64,000 nucleotides of DNA. It comes from Bacteroidia bacterium. Lineage in GTDB: Bacteria > Bacteroidota > Bacteroidia > B-17B0 > Aurantibacillaceae. Positions 9,164 through 19,031 of this stretch are shown here, in pieces. The DNA is taken from NCBI GenBank assembly GCA_026003255.1, contig BPGX01000002.1:186001-250000 (forward strand). Reading direction: 5' to 3'. A program made the position numbers and the translations under genes. Position 1 is the stretch's first letter. Each line of letters opens with the position of its first letter. Under the pieces are notes generated by a model. It saw only the letters and a list, made by a program, of their open reading frames with translations, did no database searches and was not told the origin of the DNA.

Positions 9164-10630
9164 TTATTCTATAATTATTTTTTGTAAGTAAAAGGATCCA
9201 GTATTTTCATCTTTTGCATTGACGAAATAAACGCCTTTTTGAAGATTGGAAGTGTTGACGCTGAATATATTATCTTGTATTTCAGAAAACATTACATTCT
9301 GATCAACTTTTCTTCCCATTATATCTGTGATGTAAAAGTGAATGTTTCTAGATGATGTATTTAGAAGTAGATAAAATTGTCCTTTATTTGGATTGGGAAA
9401 AATGGTTAAGATATGAGCTTCCGGGTCATTTTGTAGGACGTAGGTTGGTGAAGGTTGTTTATAAATGTACATCGCATAATTTTCATAATTTTCATTTGCT
9501 CCTTGTTTGTATTGAACAATTTTTTGTGTAATCATGTTACCGTAGTACGCGTTTCTGGTAAGAATTTCTTTTCGCCCCCAATCCCAAATCCAATTACCAA
9601 TTGTTCCGTCCCAGATGTAATCTTTTTCTTCTATGTTTTCATCATCAATAGGATCATAGTAATACTCGTATTTTTCAGAATTTAAATAAACACCGGAGGC
9701 ATATCTTTGTTGAAAAATAAATGTTGAAGGCAAATTATTACAAAGATCTTCAATATCATTGCTAATCCATTTATACCATGTTGTCAATATCTTTCCCAAA
9801 GTATCCCATTTATTGGTGTTATAATTCCATTCCATTTCAATAGCTTCTTTTATTTTACCATTTGAATCATAAAAATAAGATTCTTTGGTTTTGTAGGTAA
9901 TAACATTATTGTTATCAAACTCTTCATAAATAATTGAGGTATATTTTTGTTGAGAATTGTAGTATACGGATATTTGATAATCTAGCTTTAATGTATCATA
10001 ACAATTAAATCGACGATATACTTTTTCTGAAACTAATTTATTGTAAATGTTGTAATTTCTCACATACTTTGTTACAACACAGAAAGTTTGAGTAGAATAA
10101 TCATAATTTTGATCCTCAATTACACTTGGTTTATTTGATGATGTATAATAAAAAGTATCTCTATTTGCTGGAATCCATTCATTTGTCCAATGGTTGAAAT
10201 TATGAAGAGCAACACATTGCTTCCTACCCAAGTTATCATATCTGTAAATAACTCTGTAATTTGGCAAAGAATCTGAATAAATTTTTTCTTCTAATAATTT
10301 TCCGGTGTTTGGAGAAGTTGTATAGTATAAATAGGTAGAAGAATCCTGATAATACCAAGCAGGATTGATAAACCTGTCCCATTCATAATGTACACTCGTC
10401 AAGGGTAGATATTGCAACGCTTGATCTTCGTATATTTTCTTGTCATTAGATTGAACATACAATGTTCGAACGGAAGGTATTGGTGCTCTTATTCTATATC
10501 TTGAATCAATTACTTGATTGCCTAAAAAACTTATGTGAGGATTAAACCTTCTACTTTCAAACACCTCTTCTTGTGAATAAATTATTTGCCATAATAAAAC
10601 TCCAACTATTACTAATAATTTTGTTTTCAT
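9164..10630 (-). CDS. Secreted protein with T9SS type A sorting domain
   Basis: The track start at 10681 lies before the signal peptide; the ATG at 10630 gives MKTKLLVIVGVLLWQIIYSQ, a good signal peptide ending in Ser-Gln. The body of about 380 residues has YD/RHS-like wording (repeated YYYDxxx, YDNLGRK, YFYDSNGKIKE), suggesting short antiparallel beta repeats. The C-terminus is a T9SS type A domain (IFPNPNKGQFYLLL...GVYFVNAKDENTGSFYLQKIIIE). Predicted to be cell-surface or secreted; function unknown. Confidence 0.8.
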   Translation of the reverse strand: MKTKLLVIVGVLLWQIIYSQEEVFESRRFNPHISFLGNQVIDSRYRIRAPIPSVRTLYVQSNDKKIYEDQALQYLPLTSVHYEWDRFINPAWYYQDSSTYLYYTTSPNTGKLLEEKIYSDSLPNYRVIYRYDNLGRKQCVALHNFNHWTNEWIPANRDTFYYTSSNKPSVIEDQNYDYSTQTFCVVTKYVRNYNIYNKLVSEKVYRRFNCYDTLKLDYQISVYYNSQQKYTSIIYEEFDNNNVITYKTKESYFYDSNGKIKEAIEMEWNYNTNKWDTLGKILTTWYKWISNDIEDLCNNLPSTFIFQQRYASGVYLNSEKYEYYYDPIDDENIEEKDYIWDGTIGNWIWDWGRKEILTRNAYYGNMITQKIVQYKQGANENYENYAMYIYKQPSPTYVLQNDPEAHILTIFPNPNKGQFYLLLNTSSRNIHFYITDIMGRKVDQNVMFSEIQDNIFSVNTSNLQKGVYFVNAKDENTGSFYLQKIIIE

Positions 10631-10768
10631 AGTGGTAAATTTTGATACAAAGATACAATTTTTTTTACAAATTAAAAACATTTTAAGTAACCTTACTCTT
10701 TTGCAAATAAATCTGCATATTCATTGTAGAAGCAAAAAATCTTACTTTTGCCCTTTGTTAATTCCACT

Positions 10769-11953
10769 ATGCATCATTCACATCGTGAGATATTTTTTAA
10801 ACACGTTGCTCAAACTTCTCCTACACCATTAGGCATTGAAATACAAAAAGCAGAAGGAGTTTATATCTACGATATTTCAGGAAAAAAATATCTTGATTTT
10901 ATTAGCGGTATTGCCGTCAGTAGTGTTGGACATCAACATCCACAGGTTAAACAAGCCATCGTAGACCAATTGAATAAATATGCACACATCATGGTCTATG
11001 GCGAAACGATTCAACATCCTCAAACCGAATACGCTCAATTACTCACACAGCACCTTCCATCTTCATTAGATTGTATTTACTTTGTCAATTCCGGTGCAGA
11101 AGCCATTGAAGGGGCAATGAAACTGGCTAAGGGCTACACTGGTCGACCTGAAATTGTTGCCTTTGAAAATGCCTACCACGGTAGTACTCAAGGTGCTTTG
11201 AGTATTATGGGCAACGAATGGCTGAAAAGTAAGTATCGTCCTCTACTCCCTGCCGTTAAAATCCTGAAATGGCAGGATAATTCCGAACTTGAACAAATTA
11301 CTTCTCAAACGGCCGCTGTTTTTATAGAACCCATTCGTGCTGAATCCGGAATACAAATACCGGACGAGAACTTTTTGCAAGCCCTAAATCAGCGCTGCAA
11401 AGAAACAGGAACTTTATTGGTATTCGATGAAATTCAAACGGGATTCGGAAGAACCGGCAAACTCTTTGCTTTTCAGCATTTTGGAATTGTCCCTGATATT
11501 CTGGTACTTGGAAAAGCAATGGGCGGTGGCTTACCCATCGGGGCTTTTATCGCATCTCATTCTCTGATGGAAACATTTACCCATCATCCATTAGGACATC
11601 TTACTACTTTTGGCGGAAATGCTGTTTGCGTAGCTTCTGCCTTAGCAACATTAAATGTGATACTCCAGCAAAATCTCATTGATAACGCACTCCGGATTGA
11701 ACAACAACTGAAAAACAATCTCGTTCATACTCGTATACAATTTTTACGTATTAAAGGTGCAATGGGAGCCATTCAATTAGAATCTTCAGAAATCGTAATG
11801 AAAACAATTGAACTGGCAATCAATAAAGGACTCATAATTGATTGGTTTCTTTTTGCTCCTGATTGTATTCGCCTTGCTCCACCACTCACTATTACCAGCG
11901 ATGAATTACAAAAAGGTATTGAAATAATTTTAGAATGTTTAGATAATGTATAA
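10769..11953 (+). CDS. Class III PLP-dependent aminotransferase
   Basis: 394 residues from the ATG at 10769; the track TTG at 10748 overlaps a TACTTTTG -7 element (10743-10750), so the ATG is the better start. Class III signatures: VNSGAEAIEGAMKLA, FDEIQTGFGRTGKL, and LGKAMGGGLPIGAFIAS containing the PLP lysine. This group includes acetylornithine, ornithine and 4-aminobutyrate aminotransferases; the exact substrate is not decidable from sequence alone. The following porin gene overlaps it by 8 bp, suggesting coupled translation. Confidence 0.85.
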   Translation: MHHSHREIFFKHVAQTSPTPLGIEIQKAEGVYIYDISGKKYLDFISGIAVSSVGHQHPQVKQAIVDQLNKYAHIMVYGETIQHPQTEYAQLLTQHLPSSLDCIYFVNSGAEAIEGAMKLAKGYTGRPEIVAFENAYHGSTQGALSIMGNEWLKSKYRPLLPAVKILKWQDNSELEQITSQTAAVFIEPIRAESGIQIPDENFLQALNQRCKETGTLLVFDEIQTGFGRTGKLFAFQHFGIVPDILVLGKAMGGGLPIGAFIASHSLMETFTHHPLGHLTTFGGNAVCVASALATLNVILQQNLIDNALRIEQQLKNNLVHTRIQFLRIKGAMGAIQLESSEIVMKTIELAINKGLIIDWFLFAPDCIRLAPPLTITSDELQKGIEIILECLDNV

Positions 11954-13754
11954 ACATATTAATATACTTACATATTTAAATGCTTTTATCTATTTGTTTA
12001 CTAATTTAATGGCACAAACAAAATATGATACTGATTCCCGTTATTTTCAAAAACCTTCTCCATTCTATTTTTTGAATGACACTACCTTGCAAATTACACA
12101 ATACATAGATACATCTGTTTTAAGTTTTCAGTATTCTTTGCCTTTTTATTTTAATGGTCAAATAGGGACAGCACAACCCGATTATTTGTTGCAACAGAAT
12201 GATTTTGAAATAGGTAATAGAGTTTTAAGTGTTTATTATCCAGATATAATTACATTAGAAAATATCAATATCTACAAAACAAAAGGATTTTTTGCCAAAT
12301 TGGAGGGAATTGCTGGCAGCAAGGATGAGCAGCATTTCAGAGCATTTTTTACATCTCCAATAAAACAACAGCATCAGATTAATTTTTTTCTACGAAGAAG
12401 CACGAATACAGGATTTTATCAACATCAGAAAGCCAGTATTACCAATCTTTTTACGGATTATCATTGGTTTGGCAAAAAACGTTTTTCAATGGATACCAAA
12501 TTGTTGCTTAACTTTCTGAAACATCAGGAAAATGGCGGTATTACAATAGATACATTGTCGTATAATGATTTGTTTCTGGACAAAACTCTTGTTCCTGTTT
12601 CTCTTTCAAGTGCTACAAAAAAATACAACAATCACACTGCAGAACTAAATGCTCATTATAGATTTGGAAAAGATACTATCAACCTCAATGCTATATCTAT
12701 TGGTATCAGAGCGTTTCAGGAATTGTATCAATACACGGATAATTATCCCTTTTCTGGCTATTACAATTTTATTTTTTTAGATACAATCAAAACAAACGAT
12801 AGCTTGAATAGTTGGAAAATAGAATTGCCTCTTACCTATTCCTTTAAGCTTAACAACACCATTGCTCAATTGACCTATTACTACCAATATAATAAGATTC
12901 ATTTCTCTTTTGATACAGTTTTACAAAATCATTTTTTAGAAGGAAAAACCTTTCATTCTTTTCAATATTTAAAATTTTCTGGAAACAGCGGCACAGAACT
13001 AAAATATATCATCAATGGCACACAGAAAAATAATTATTATTTCAAAGTTTTTTCAAATATTCACTACAAAAAATGGTCAACAGAAATGCAGGTAAGTACA
13101 TTTCAACAATCCCCTACTTTTCAGCAAAATTTCTGGTATAGCAATCATTTTATCTGGGAAAATCATTTTCAAAACATACTTACATCTACTTTTCATTTTT
13201 CACTTGCTTTTGATAAATTCATTCGCCTTTCTTATACAGGACGAACAATCAAGAACTTTGTTTACTTTTTAGATAATTATCCACAACAATACACTAATAA
13301 TTTAATGGTACATCAATGGCAATTACAATTAAATTTTCTGCTTTTGAAGCATATAGGTATTAAATCCAATTATTATTATCAATGGAAAAGCGCTGATGTA
13401 ATAGCACTTCCGCAGCATTTTCTGGATGTTGATTTGTATTATCAGGGCAGATGGTTTAAGAACAATTTACTTGTCAATACAGGTGTACAATTTATTTCTG
13501 CATTAAATTATTTTGATACCTATCAATACAATCCTGCTACAAGTATTTACAGTGTGATGAGTAGAAACTTTCAGACAGGGAATTATCCGCAAATTGGACT
13601 TTATTTTTCTGGTCGCATCAAGCCCGTGAATTTTTTTATCCGAATGGATAATCTTTTATCTGGATTTATCGGGCAGCCCTATTATTACCTTCCACATTAT
13701 ATGATGCCTGACCGTGCCTTACGAATGGGTATCAGCTGGATGTTTTTTGATTGA
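11946..13754 (+). CDS. Putative porin (outer-membrane beta-barrel)
   Basis: 602 residues with an N-terminal signal sequence (…YLFTNLMAQ) and a long series of amphipathic, aromatic-rich strands ending in Trp-Met-Phe-Phe-Asp. This composition and length match the Bacteroidota putative porin family (Porin_10-like). Expected in the outer membrane as a channel or receptor. It overlaps the aminotransferase by 8 bp. I rely on overall pattern, not on a catalytic motif. Confidence 0.75.
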   Translation: MYKHINILTYLNAFIYLFTNLMAQTKYDTDSRYFQKPSPFYFLNDTTLQITQYIDTSVLSFQYSLPFYFNGQIGTAQPDYLLQQNDFEIGNRVLSVYYPDIITLENINIYKTKGFFAKLEGIAGSKDEQHFRAFFTSPIKQQHQINFFLRRSTNTGFYQHQKASITNLFTDYHWFGKKRFSMDTKLLLNFLKHQENGGITIDTLSYNDLFLDKTLVPVSLSSATKKYNNHTAELNAHYRFGKDTINLNAISIGIRAFQELYQYTDNYPFSGYYNFIFLDTIKTNDSLNSWKIELPLTYSFKLNNTIAQLTYYYQYNKIHFSFDTVLQNHFLEGKTFHSFQYLKFSGNSGTELKYIINGTQKNNYYFKVFSNIHYKKWSTEMQVSTFQQSPTFQQNFWYSNHFIWENHFQNILTSTFHFSLAFDKFIRLSYTGRTIKNFVYFLDNYPQQYTNNLMVHQWQLQLNFLLLKHIGIKSNYYYQWKSADVIALPQHFLDVDLYYQGRWFKNNLLVNTGVQFISALNYFDTYQYNPATSIYSVMSRNFQTGNYPQIGLYFSGRIKPVNFFIRMDNLLSGFIGQPYYYLPHYMMPDRALRMGISWMFFD

Positions 13755-13797
13755 AGTTTAATGACAATTCTATGACAATTCCACTTTTTCTCTTCTT

Positions 13798-13805
13798 TAT
13801 TTTTG
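13798..13805 (+). promoter_or_regulatory. TATTTTTG -7 element of hemA (near-leaderless promoter)
   Basis: A TAnnTTTG Bacteroidota -7 element ends four bases before the hemA ATG (13810), so the transcript would have almost no leader. The same arrangement, with a slightly larger gap, recurs before many genes in this window (for example 7545, 10769, 17179, 32263, 34829, 39133, 46109). Confidence 0.6.
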
Positions 13806-13809
13806 CCGT

Positions 13810-15054
13810 ATGAAATTATATTTACAGAGTTCGCATCTTTACGTTATTGCTTTTTCGCATAAAAAATTACCGCTCAATCTCATTGGGAAATTATACCTAA
13901 ACGCTGCCGAAACAGAATCGTACAAAAATCATTTAGCTCAAATACAACAACACTTTTCTGCCTCCGAAATAATGCACATCAGCACCTGTAATCGCTGTGA
14001 ATTTTATCTCGTTACACAAAATAATGTGTCAAAAGAACAAGTAAAAACTTTTTTCTCTTCGTTTTATTCTTCCCTATCAGAAGAAGAAAAGACCAGAATC
14101 ACTGAAAAAGTCATTTTTAAAAAAGATGAAGACGCTGTGCAATACCTTATGGAAGTGGCATCTTCTCTGCAATCAATGGTAGTGGGCGAACGAGAAATCA
14201 TTACGCAAGTGCGAAATGCTTATGAACATTGTCATTCACTTGGTCTTACTGGGGATTTGTTGAGAATCGTTATGAAAAAAGTTATTGAAACCGGTAAAAA
14301 AGTTTTTTCTGAAACCGATATTGCTAAAAATCCTGTTTCAGTTGCATCCTTAGCTGCCCGACAAATTAAACAACTCAACATCCCTTCTCATCCAAAAGTT
14401 ACACTCATTGGTTCTGGTGTTACGATGCAAACGTTTATGAAGTATTTCCATCAGGAAAATTTTCAATACACTTTTGTCAGTCGTAAAAAAGAAAATAGTG
14501 AGACCTTACAAAAGAAATATGGCGGTACTTTTATGGGTTTGAATGAATTGAAAAATTTAGATAATTATCCAACAAATATATTGGTGGTCTGCACTTCTTC
14601 GCCAACTCCAGTAATTGACGAATCTTTATATCATAAATTATTTTCTACTACTCAAAAGCCCATTATTGTGGATTTAAGTAATCCATCCGACATTAGTGAT
14701 GAAGTCAAAAAAAAGTTTCAATTTGAATACATTGACATTAGTTCTCTCAAACAGCAAGCCAGACAAAATTTATTAAAACGTAAACAATCTATTAAAGATG
14801 CAAAACAAATCATTGAATCTCAGTTGTTGGAATTTATGCAGGTCTTTAGAGAACGTTGTGTAGAAAACATTATTCGTGAAATTCCGCAAGAACTCAAAGA
14901 ATATAAACACAAAGCATTGAATGAAGTGTTTAGAAAAAAATTAGAACAATTAGAGCCCACTCACAAAGAATTAATTCAGGAAATAGTGGATTATTTAGAA
15001 GGCAAATTTAATACGGTTACATATAAAAAATTAAAAAGCATACTTTTGCAGTGA
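13810..15054 (+). CDS. hemA: Glutamyl-tRNA reductase
   Basis: 414 residues. N-terminal catalytic motif ISTCNRCEFYLV contains the nucleophilic Cys; the QSMVVGEREIITQVRNAY segment is the family signature; the NADPH-binding domain follows (VTLIGSGVTM) and a C-terminal dimerisation helix ends the protein. It reduces glutamyl-tRNA to glutamate-1-semialdehyde, the first committed step of the C5 heme pathway. The hemC-hemD fusion follows after 12 bp, so they form an operon. Confidence 0.95.
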   Translation: MKLYLQSSHLYVIAFSHKKLPLNLIGKLYLNAAETESYKNHLAQIQQHFSASEIMHISTCNRCEFYLVTQNNVSKEQVKTFFSSFYSSLSEEEKTRITEKVIFKKDEDAVQYLMEVASSLQSMVVGEREIITQVRNAYEHCHSLGLTGDLLRIVMKKVIETGKKVFSETDIAKNPVSVASLAARQIKQLNIPSHPKVTLIGSGVTMQTFMKYFHQENFQYTFVSRKKENSETLQKKYGGTFMGLNELKNLDNYPTNILVVCTSSPTPVIDESLYHKLFSTTQKPIIVDLSNPSDISDEVKKKFQFEYIDISSLKQQARQNLLKRKQSIKDAKQIIESQLLEFMQVFRERCVENIIREIPQELKEYKHKALNEVFRKKLEQLEPTHKELIQEIVDYLEGKFNTVTYKKLKSILLQ

Positions 15055-15066
15055 ATTATATTTTCA

Positions 15067-16683
15067 ATGAATAAAAAAATTGTTATCGGCACTCGTGGCA
15101 GTGCATTAGCCCTGTGGCAGGCAAGGTATACTCAAAATCTTTTAGCGCAAATCGGTATAGAAAGTGAATTGAAAACTATTGTTACCAGCGGAGATAAAAA
15201 TCAACAATGGGAAAATAGTTTTGATAAATTAGAAGGTAAAAATTTTTTTACTAAAGAAATTGAAGAGGCGTTATTAAAAAAAGAAATTGACCTTGCGGTA
15301 CATTCCTTCAAAGATGTGGAAGCCAATTTTGATAATTCAGATAGTCCTTTGATAATAGCCGGCTTAAGCAAAAGACATACGCCTAATGATATACTCATCA
15401 TACATAAAGACAAAGTGGATAAACAACAATTGTTACACCTCGTTCAAAATGCAAAAGTTGGCACATCTTCTGCTCGTCGCTATGCTCAATTGAAATCGCT
15501 TCGTCCTGATGTTGAAATCTTTCCATTAAGAGGTAATGTTCCTACACGCATTCAAAAATTGCAAAATCGACAATATGATGGGATTATTTTAGCACAGGCA
15601 GGTATTGACAGATTACAAATTGACTTGAATGATTTTTATATATTTCCACTTCCTTTACATTATTTTGTACCAGCAGCTGGTCAGGGTATTATTGCTTTTC
15701 AAATACGAAGTGAAGATAAAAGGTTATTGGAATACATTCAAAATATCAGTGATGAAGACGCCAATGAATGTGGAAAAATAGAACGAAAGTTATTGAAGCA
15801 AATGGGCGGAGGATGCAGTAAGCCCATTGGTGTATTGTGTGAAAAAAGAAATGAGAAATGGAGATGCTACATAAGTTTTAATGATAATAAAGAAAACCTT
15901 TCGCTTTTGTCTATCATAGAACATTCGGATTCTGAACATCTTTTACAAACTGCACAGAGACAAATTGAAAAACTGCAATCCTTATTTCAAACTCCAATAA
16001 ACAAAAATATCTTCATTAGTAAATCATTAGATGAAAATAATTATTTAAAAAAACTCTGTCAACGCTTACACTGGAAACTGACCGATATTTCACTTATTCA
16101 AACGAATAGTGTTTCAGTTTCATCCATTCCAGATTGCGATTGGATTTTTTTCAGTAGTAAAAATGCTGTAAAATATTTTTTGAATAGTTTGTCTGATGCA
16201 AAAGAATTGGCAAATAATAAACACATTGCTTGCATTGGAAAAAGCACAGCATATTTTCTTGAATCCCAGGGTTTTTCAGTACATTACTATGGGTCAGATA
16301 CAAATTTAGAAAACATTGCAAACGAATTTTCAAAACATTGTAAAAATCAAAGGGTCTTATTTCCCTGCTCTACCATCAGTAATCAAAGCATTGGTAATCT
16401 GATTCAAGAAATTGCAGAAGTGAATTATTTGCCTGTATACTCTACTATGGAATTAAACATTACTCTTTCTGAATCTTTTGATGTGTTAATTTTTACGAGT
16501 CCATCTAATGTTCGTGCCTTTTTCAAGAGCAACAATGTGTCTTTACAAGCACGATACATTGCAATGGGAGAAAGTACAAAAAAGGAATTATTACAACATA
16601 ATATTCCTGACTCACATATTGAAGTACCAATTGCTTTTGATGATGTGGCTATTGCAGGCGCTTTATTGAGTGTAGTTGAATGA
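15067..16683 (+). CDS. hemC: Fused hydroxymethylbilane synthase / uroporphyrinogen-III synthase
   Basis: 538 residues, well beyond the roughly 310 of HemC alone. Residues about 1-305 are porphobilinogen deaminase: GTRGSALALWQARY, the HSFKDVE block, LRGNVPTRIQKL, and the cofactor-binding loop GGGCSKPIGV. From about residue 315 a second domain reads like HemD (FISKSLDENNYLKKLCQ..., DWIFFSSKNAVKYF, CIGKSTAYFLESQGF, VLIFTSPSNVRAFF). The fusion would convert porphobilinogen to uroporphyrinogen III in one polypeptide. It is placed directly behind hemA. Confidence 0.92.
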   Translation: MNKKIVIGTRGSALALWQARYTQNLLAQIGIESELKTIVTSGDKNQQWENSFDKLEGKNFFTKEIEEALLKKEIDLAVHSFKDVEANFDNSDSPLIIAGLSKRHTPNDILIIHKDKVDKQQLLHLVQNAKVGTSSARRYAQLKSLRPDVEIFPLRGNVPTRIQKLQNRQYDGIILAQAGIDRLQIDLNDFYIFPLPLHYFVPAAGQGIIAFQIRSEDKRLLEYIQNISDEDANECGKIERKLLKQMGGGCSKPIGVLCEKRNEKWRCYISFNDNKENLSLLSIIEHSDSEHLLQTAQRQIEKLQSLFQTPINKNIFISKSLDENNYLKKLCQRLHWKLTDISLIQTNSVSVSSIPDCDWIFFSSKNAVKYFLNSLSDAKELANNKHIACIGKSTAYFLESQGFSVHYYGSDTNLENIANEFSKHCKNQRVLFPCSTISNQSIGNLIQEIAEVNYLPVYSTMELNITLSESFDVLIFTSPSNVRAFFKSNNVSLQARYIAMGESTKKELLQHNIPDSHIEVPIAFDDVAIAGALLSVVE

Positions 16684-16763
16684 ATAATCAACAATAAATA
16701 TAAAAATCCACATCACTTTTATCAACAAAAGATATTTGAAACAGAATAAACACATATTTTTTT

Positions 16764-16945
16764 AGCCCAAATTATGCAACAGAATGGATGAAGTTTGAAT
16801 TTTCTATAAAATACATCCTGCTATTTTTTTTAACCACAATGGACACAAAGAAAACATACAAAGCACGCAAAGTTGCTATGCACTTGCAAACGAGAAATAC
16901 TTTGTGGTCTTTGTAATAAACTTTGTCTTCTCTGTAGTTCAATAA
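16764..16945. repeat. Dispersed intergenic repeat, family A (copy 1)
   Basis: Starts with GCCCAAATTATGCAA, contains GAATTTTCTATAAAAT, then an inverted pair around AACCACAATGGACACAAAG...CTTTGTGGTCTTTGT. Related copies are near 44508-44828 and 51512-51817. The ORF called here (16772-16960) is a by-product. Family B follows immediately, so the two families are adjacent at this locus. Confidence 0.65.
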
Positions 16946-17133
16946 ACCCAAATTACTCATTAGAACTTCTCAAACGATGTTATCTTCTATGCTACAGTTG
17001 GTTTTAGGCAATGTTTATTTTCACCAGTTTGTAGTGATAAGAATAAAGAACAAAGCCGTCATTGCGAGGAAGCATCACTTCTGAAGCAATCTCTTTTGAA
17101 TAATCTTAATTTCTAATGCACAATTTGGGTTTA
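16946..17133. repeat. Dispersed intergenic repeat, family B (copy 1), MITE-like
   Basis: About 190 bp with inverted ends (AAACCCAAATTAC... and ...GCACAATTTGGGTTT). Inside is the widespread palindrome-type unit GTCATTGCGAGG...GAAGCAATCTC (about 17057-17096). Matching copies lie at 31822-32023 and, with the inner unit reversed, at 44311-44506. No ORF; a non-autonomous element is the simplest explanation. Confidence 0.65.
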
Positions 17134-17178
17134 ATATAAATCATTCAAATAATTTCATTTAATTTTGCAAAAAAGTTT

Positions 17179-18036
17179 ATGAAAAAAGTATTCTTTTTAA
17201 TTTTTACACTGTTCGTTATTATTTCTTGTGATAAAGTGAAAAATCCGCGTGAGGCAAATACTTCATTGGTAGGCGTGAATTACATAGAGAAGGATAATAG
17301 CTCTGTTGTGAATATTAAAAAAGTTTTATTAGAAGATTACACCGGACATACCTGTGGCAATTGTCCAAAGGCAGCTACCAAAGCAGAGGAATTAAAAGCA
17401 CAATACAAAGATACTTTGATTGTTATTGCCGTTCACGTGGGAAGTTTTGCCGAACCTACACCATCGTATCCCGCCGATTATCGTACTACTGTTGGAACAG
17501 ATTGGGATAACTTTTTTGGTGTGTCAGCTGCCGGTCTTCCAAAAGGCATGATAAATCGTGTGGGATTCCCTTCTACTTCTCACATTTATTCATACACGCA
17601 ATGGGCATCCGTTGTTCCAACCTTAATTCGCACATCGCCAAAAGTTACGCTTTATCTTAAAACACAATATGATACTGTTAATCGTGTATTGAATGTTCAA
17701 CACAAAATAAAGTTTTTACAAAACTTCTCTAACGATGTTTATCTTAATACGCTTATCATTGAAGACAGCATTGTTGGTAAACAAAAGGATTATTCAGTTT
17801 ATCCAGATGATGTAGAAAATTATATGTTCCGCTATATGTTGAGGAGTTCGTTGAATGGTTCGTGGGGCAATCTCGTGAAGTCCGCTCCTATCAATGTAAA
17901 TGATAGTATTACAAAAAATATTAATGGTTATTATTTAAGTCCAAATTTCAAAGATAAGCAAGTGTATGTGGTCACTTTTTTGTATGATAATGTTACCAAA
18001 GAAGTGATTCAATGTGAAAAAGTAAAAATACGGTAG
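17179..18036 (+). CDS. Omp28-related thioredoxin-fold lipoprotein
   Basis: 285 residues with a lipoprotein signal (FTLFVIISCDK). The mature part contains LLEDYTGHTCGNCPKA, a CxxC active-site-like motif, and VGTDWDNFFGVSAAGLPKGMINR, typical of Omp28-related outer-membrane proteins. Probably anchored in the outer membrane; the function of the family is unclear. A TAATTTTG -7 element lies about 12 bp before the ATG. Confidence 0.8.
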   Translation: MKKVFFLIFTLFVIISCDKVKNPREANTSLVGVNYIEKDNSSVVNIKKVLLEDYTGHTCGNCPKAATKAEELKAQYKDTLIVIAVHVGSFAEPTPSYPADYRTTVGTDWDNFFGVSAAGLPKGMINRVGFPSTSHIYSYTQWASVVPTLIRTSPKVTLYLKTQYDTVNRVLNVQHKIKFLQNFSNDVYLNTLIIEDSIVGKQKDYSVYPDDVENYMFRYMLRSSLNGSWGNLVKSAPINVNDSITKNINGYYLSPNFKDKQVYVVTFLYDNVTKEVIQCEKVKIR

Positions 18037-18057
18037 TATAGGAAATAATGTATTTTT

Positions 18058-19029
18058 ATGCCCAAAAGAATTATGCACGCTTTAATGAATACAAATTTTA
18101 ATTTCCCTCATCAAACGGCTTTTTACAAAGGTAAAGTAAGAGATGTGTATACCATTCAGGATAAATTTTTGGTAATGATTGCATCGGATAGAATTAGTGC
18201 ATTTGATGTAGTGCTTCCAAGAGGAATTCCATACAAGGGGCAAGTTTTAAATCAAATTGCGTCTCACTTTCTCAAGATGACAAAAGAGATTGTGCCGAAT
18301 TGGTTGTTAGACAGTCCTCATCCGAATGTTAGTATAGGATTGAAATGTCAGCCCTTCAAAATTGAAATGGTCGTGCGAAACTATCTGGTAGGACATTTAG
18401 CACGATGGTATAATGCTGGAAATCGTATAATATGCGGTGTTCATCTTCCAGATGGATTAAAGGAATTTGATAAATTGCCACACCCAATTATCACGCCTAC
18501 TACAAAAGCAGAACAAGGACACGATCTGGATATATCCCCAAAAGAAATTATTGAACAAAAATTAGCAACAGAAGAACAATATGAACAATTAGAACAGTAT
18601 AGTTTGCAACTCTTTGCAAAAGGTCAGAAATACGCCAGAACAAGGAATCTGATATTGGCAGATACAAAGTATGAATTTGGTTTGTACGAAGGTAAAATTT
18701 ATTTGATGGATGAAGTGCATACACCCGATTCTTCAAGATATTTTTATCTGGATACTTATGAAGAATCTTTAAGAAAAAGAGAACAACCCAAACAATTAAG
18801 TAAAGAATTTGTAAGACAATGGTTGATAGAAAATAATTTTATGGGCAAGGAAGGTCAGCAAATTCCTGAAATGACCGATGCCAAAGTACAGGAAATTTCC
18901 GAAAGGTATATTGAATTGTACGAACAAGTAATGGGCGAAAAGTTTGTAAAGACAGATTATACAAATATAGAAGAGGAGATTTACAATGCAGTATTGAATT
19001 CGCTCAAACAAATATCAGTGAATGTATAA
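18058..19029 (+). CDS. purC: Phosphoribosylaminoimidazole-succinocarboxamide synthase (SAICAR synthase)
   Basis: 323 residues. Signatures: YKGKVRDVYTI, MIASDRISAFDVVLP, FKIEMVVRNYLVGHLAR, TPTTKAEQGHD, and LADTKYEFGLYEGKIYLMDEVHTPDSSRY. It catalyses ATP-dependent addition of aspartate to CAIR in purine synthesis. The length is that of the long (about 310) form. An alternative start at 18085 (MNTNFNFPHQ) is possible. hemJ follows two bases after its stop. Confidence 0.93.
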   Translation: MPKRIMHALMNTNFNFPHQTAFYKGKVRDVYTIQDKFLVMIASDRISAFDVVLPRGIPYKGQVLNQIASHFLKMTKEIVPNWLLDSPHPNVSIGLKCQPFKIEMVVRNYLVGHLARWYNAGNRIICGVHLPDGLKEFDKLPHPIITPTTKAEQGHDLDISPKEIIEQKLATEEQYEQLEQYSLQLFAKGQKYARTRNLILADTKYEFGLYEGKIYLMDEVHTPDSSRYFYLDTYEESLRKREQPKQLSKEFVRQWLIENNFMGKEGQQIPEMTDAKVQEISERYIELYEQVMGEKFVKTDYTNIEEEIYNAVLNSLKQISVNV

Positions 19030-19031
19030 AT

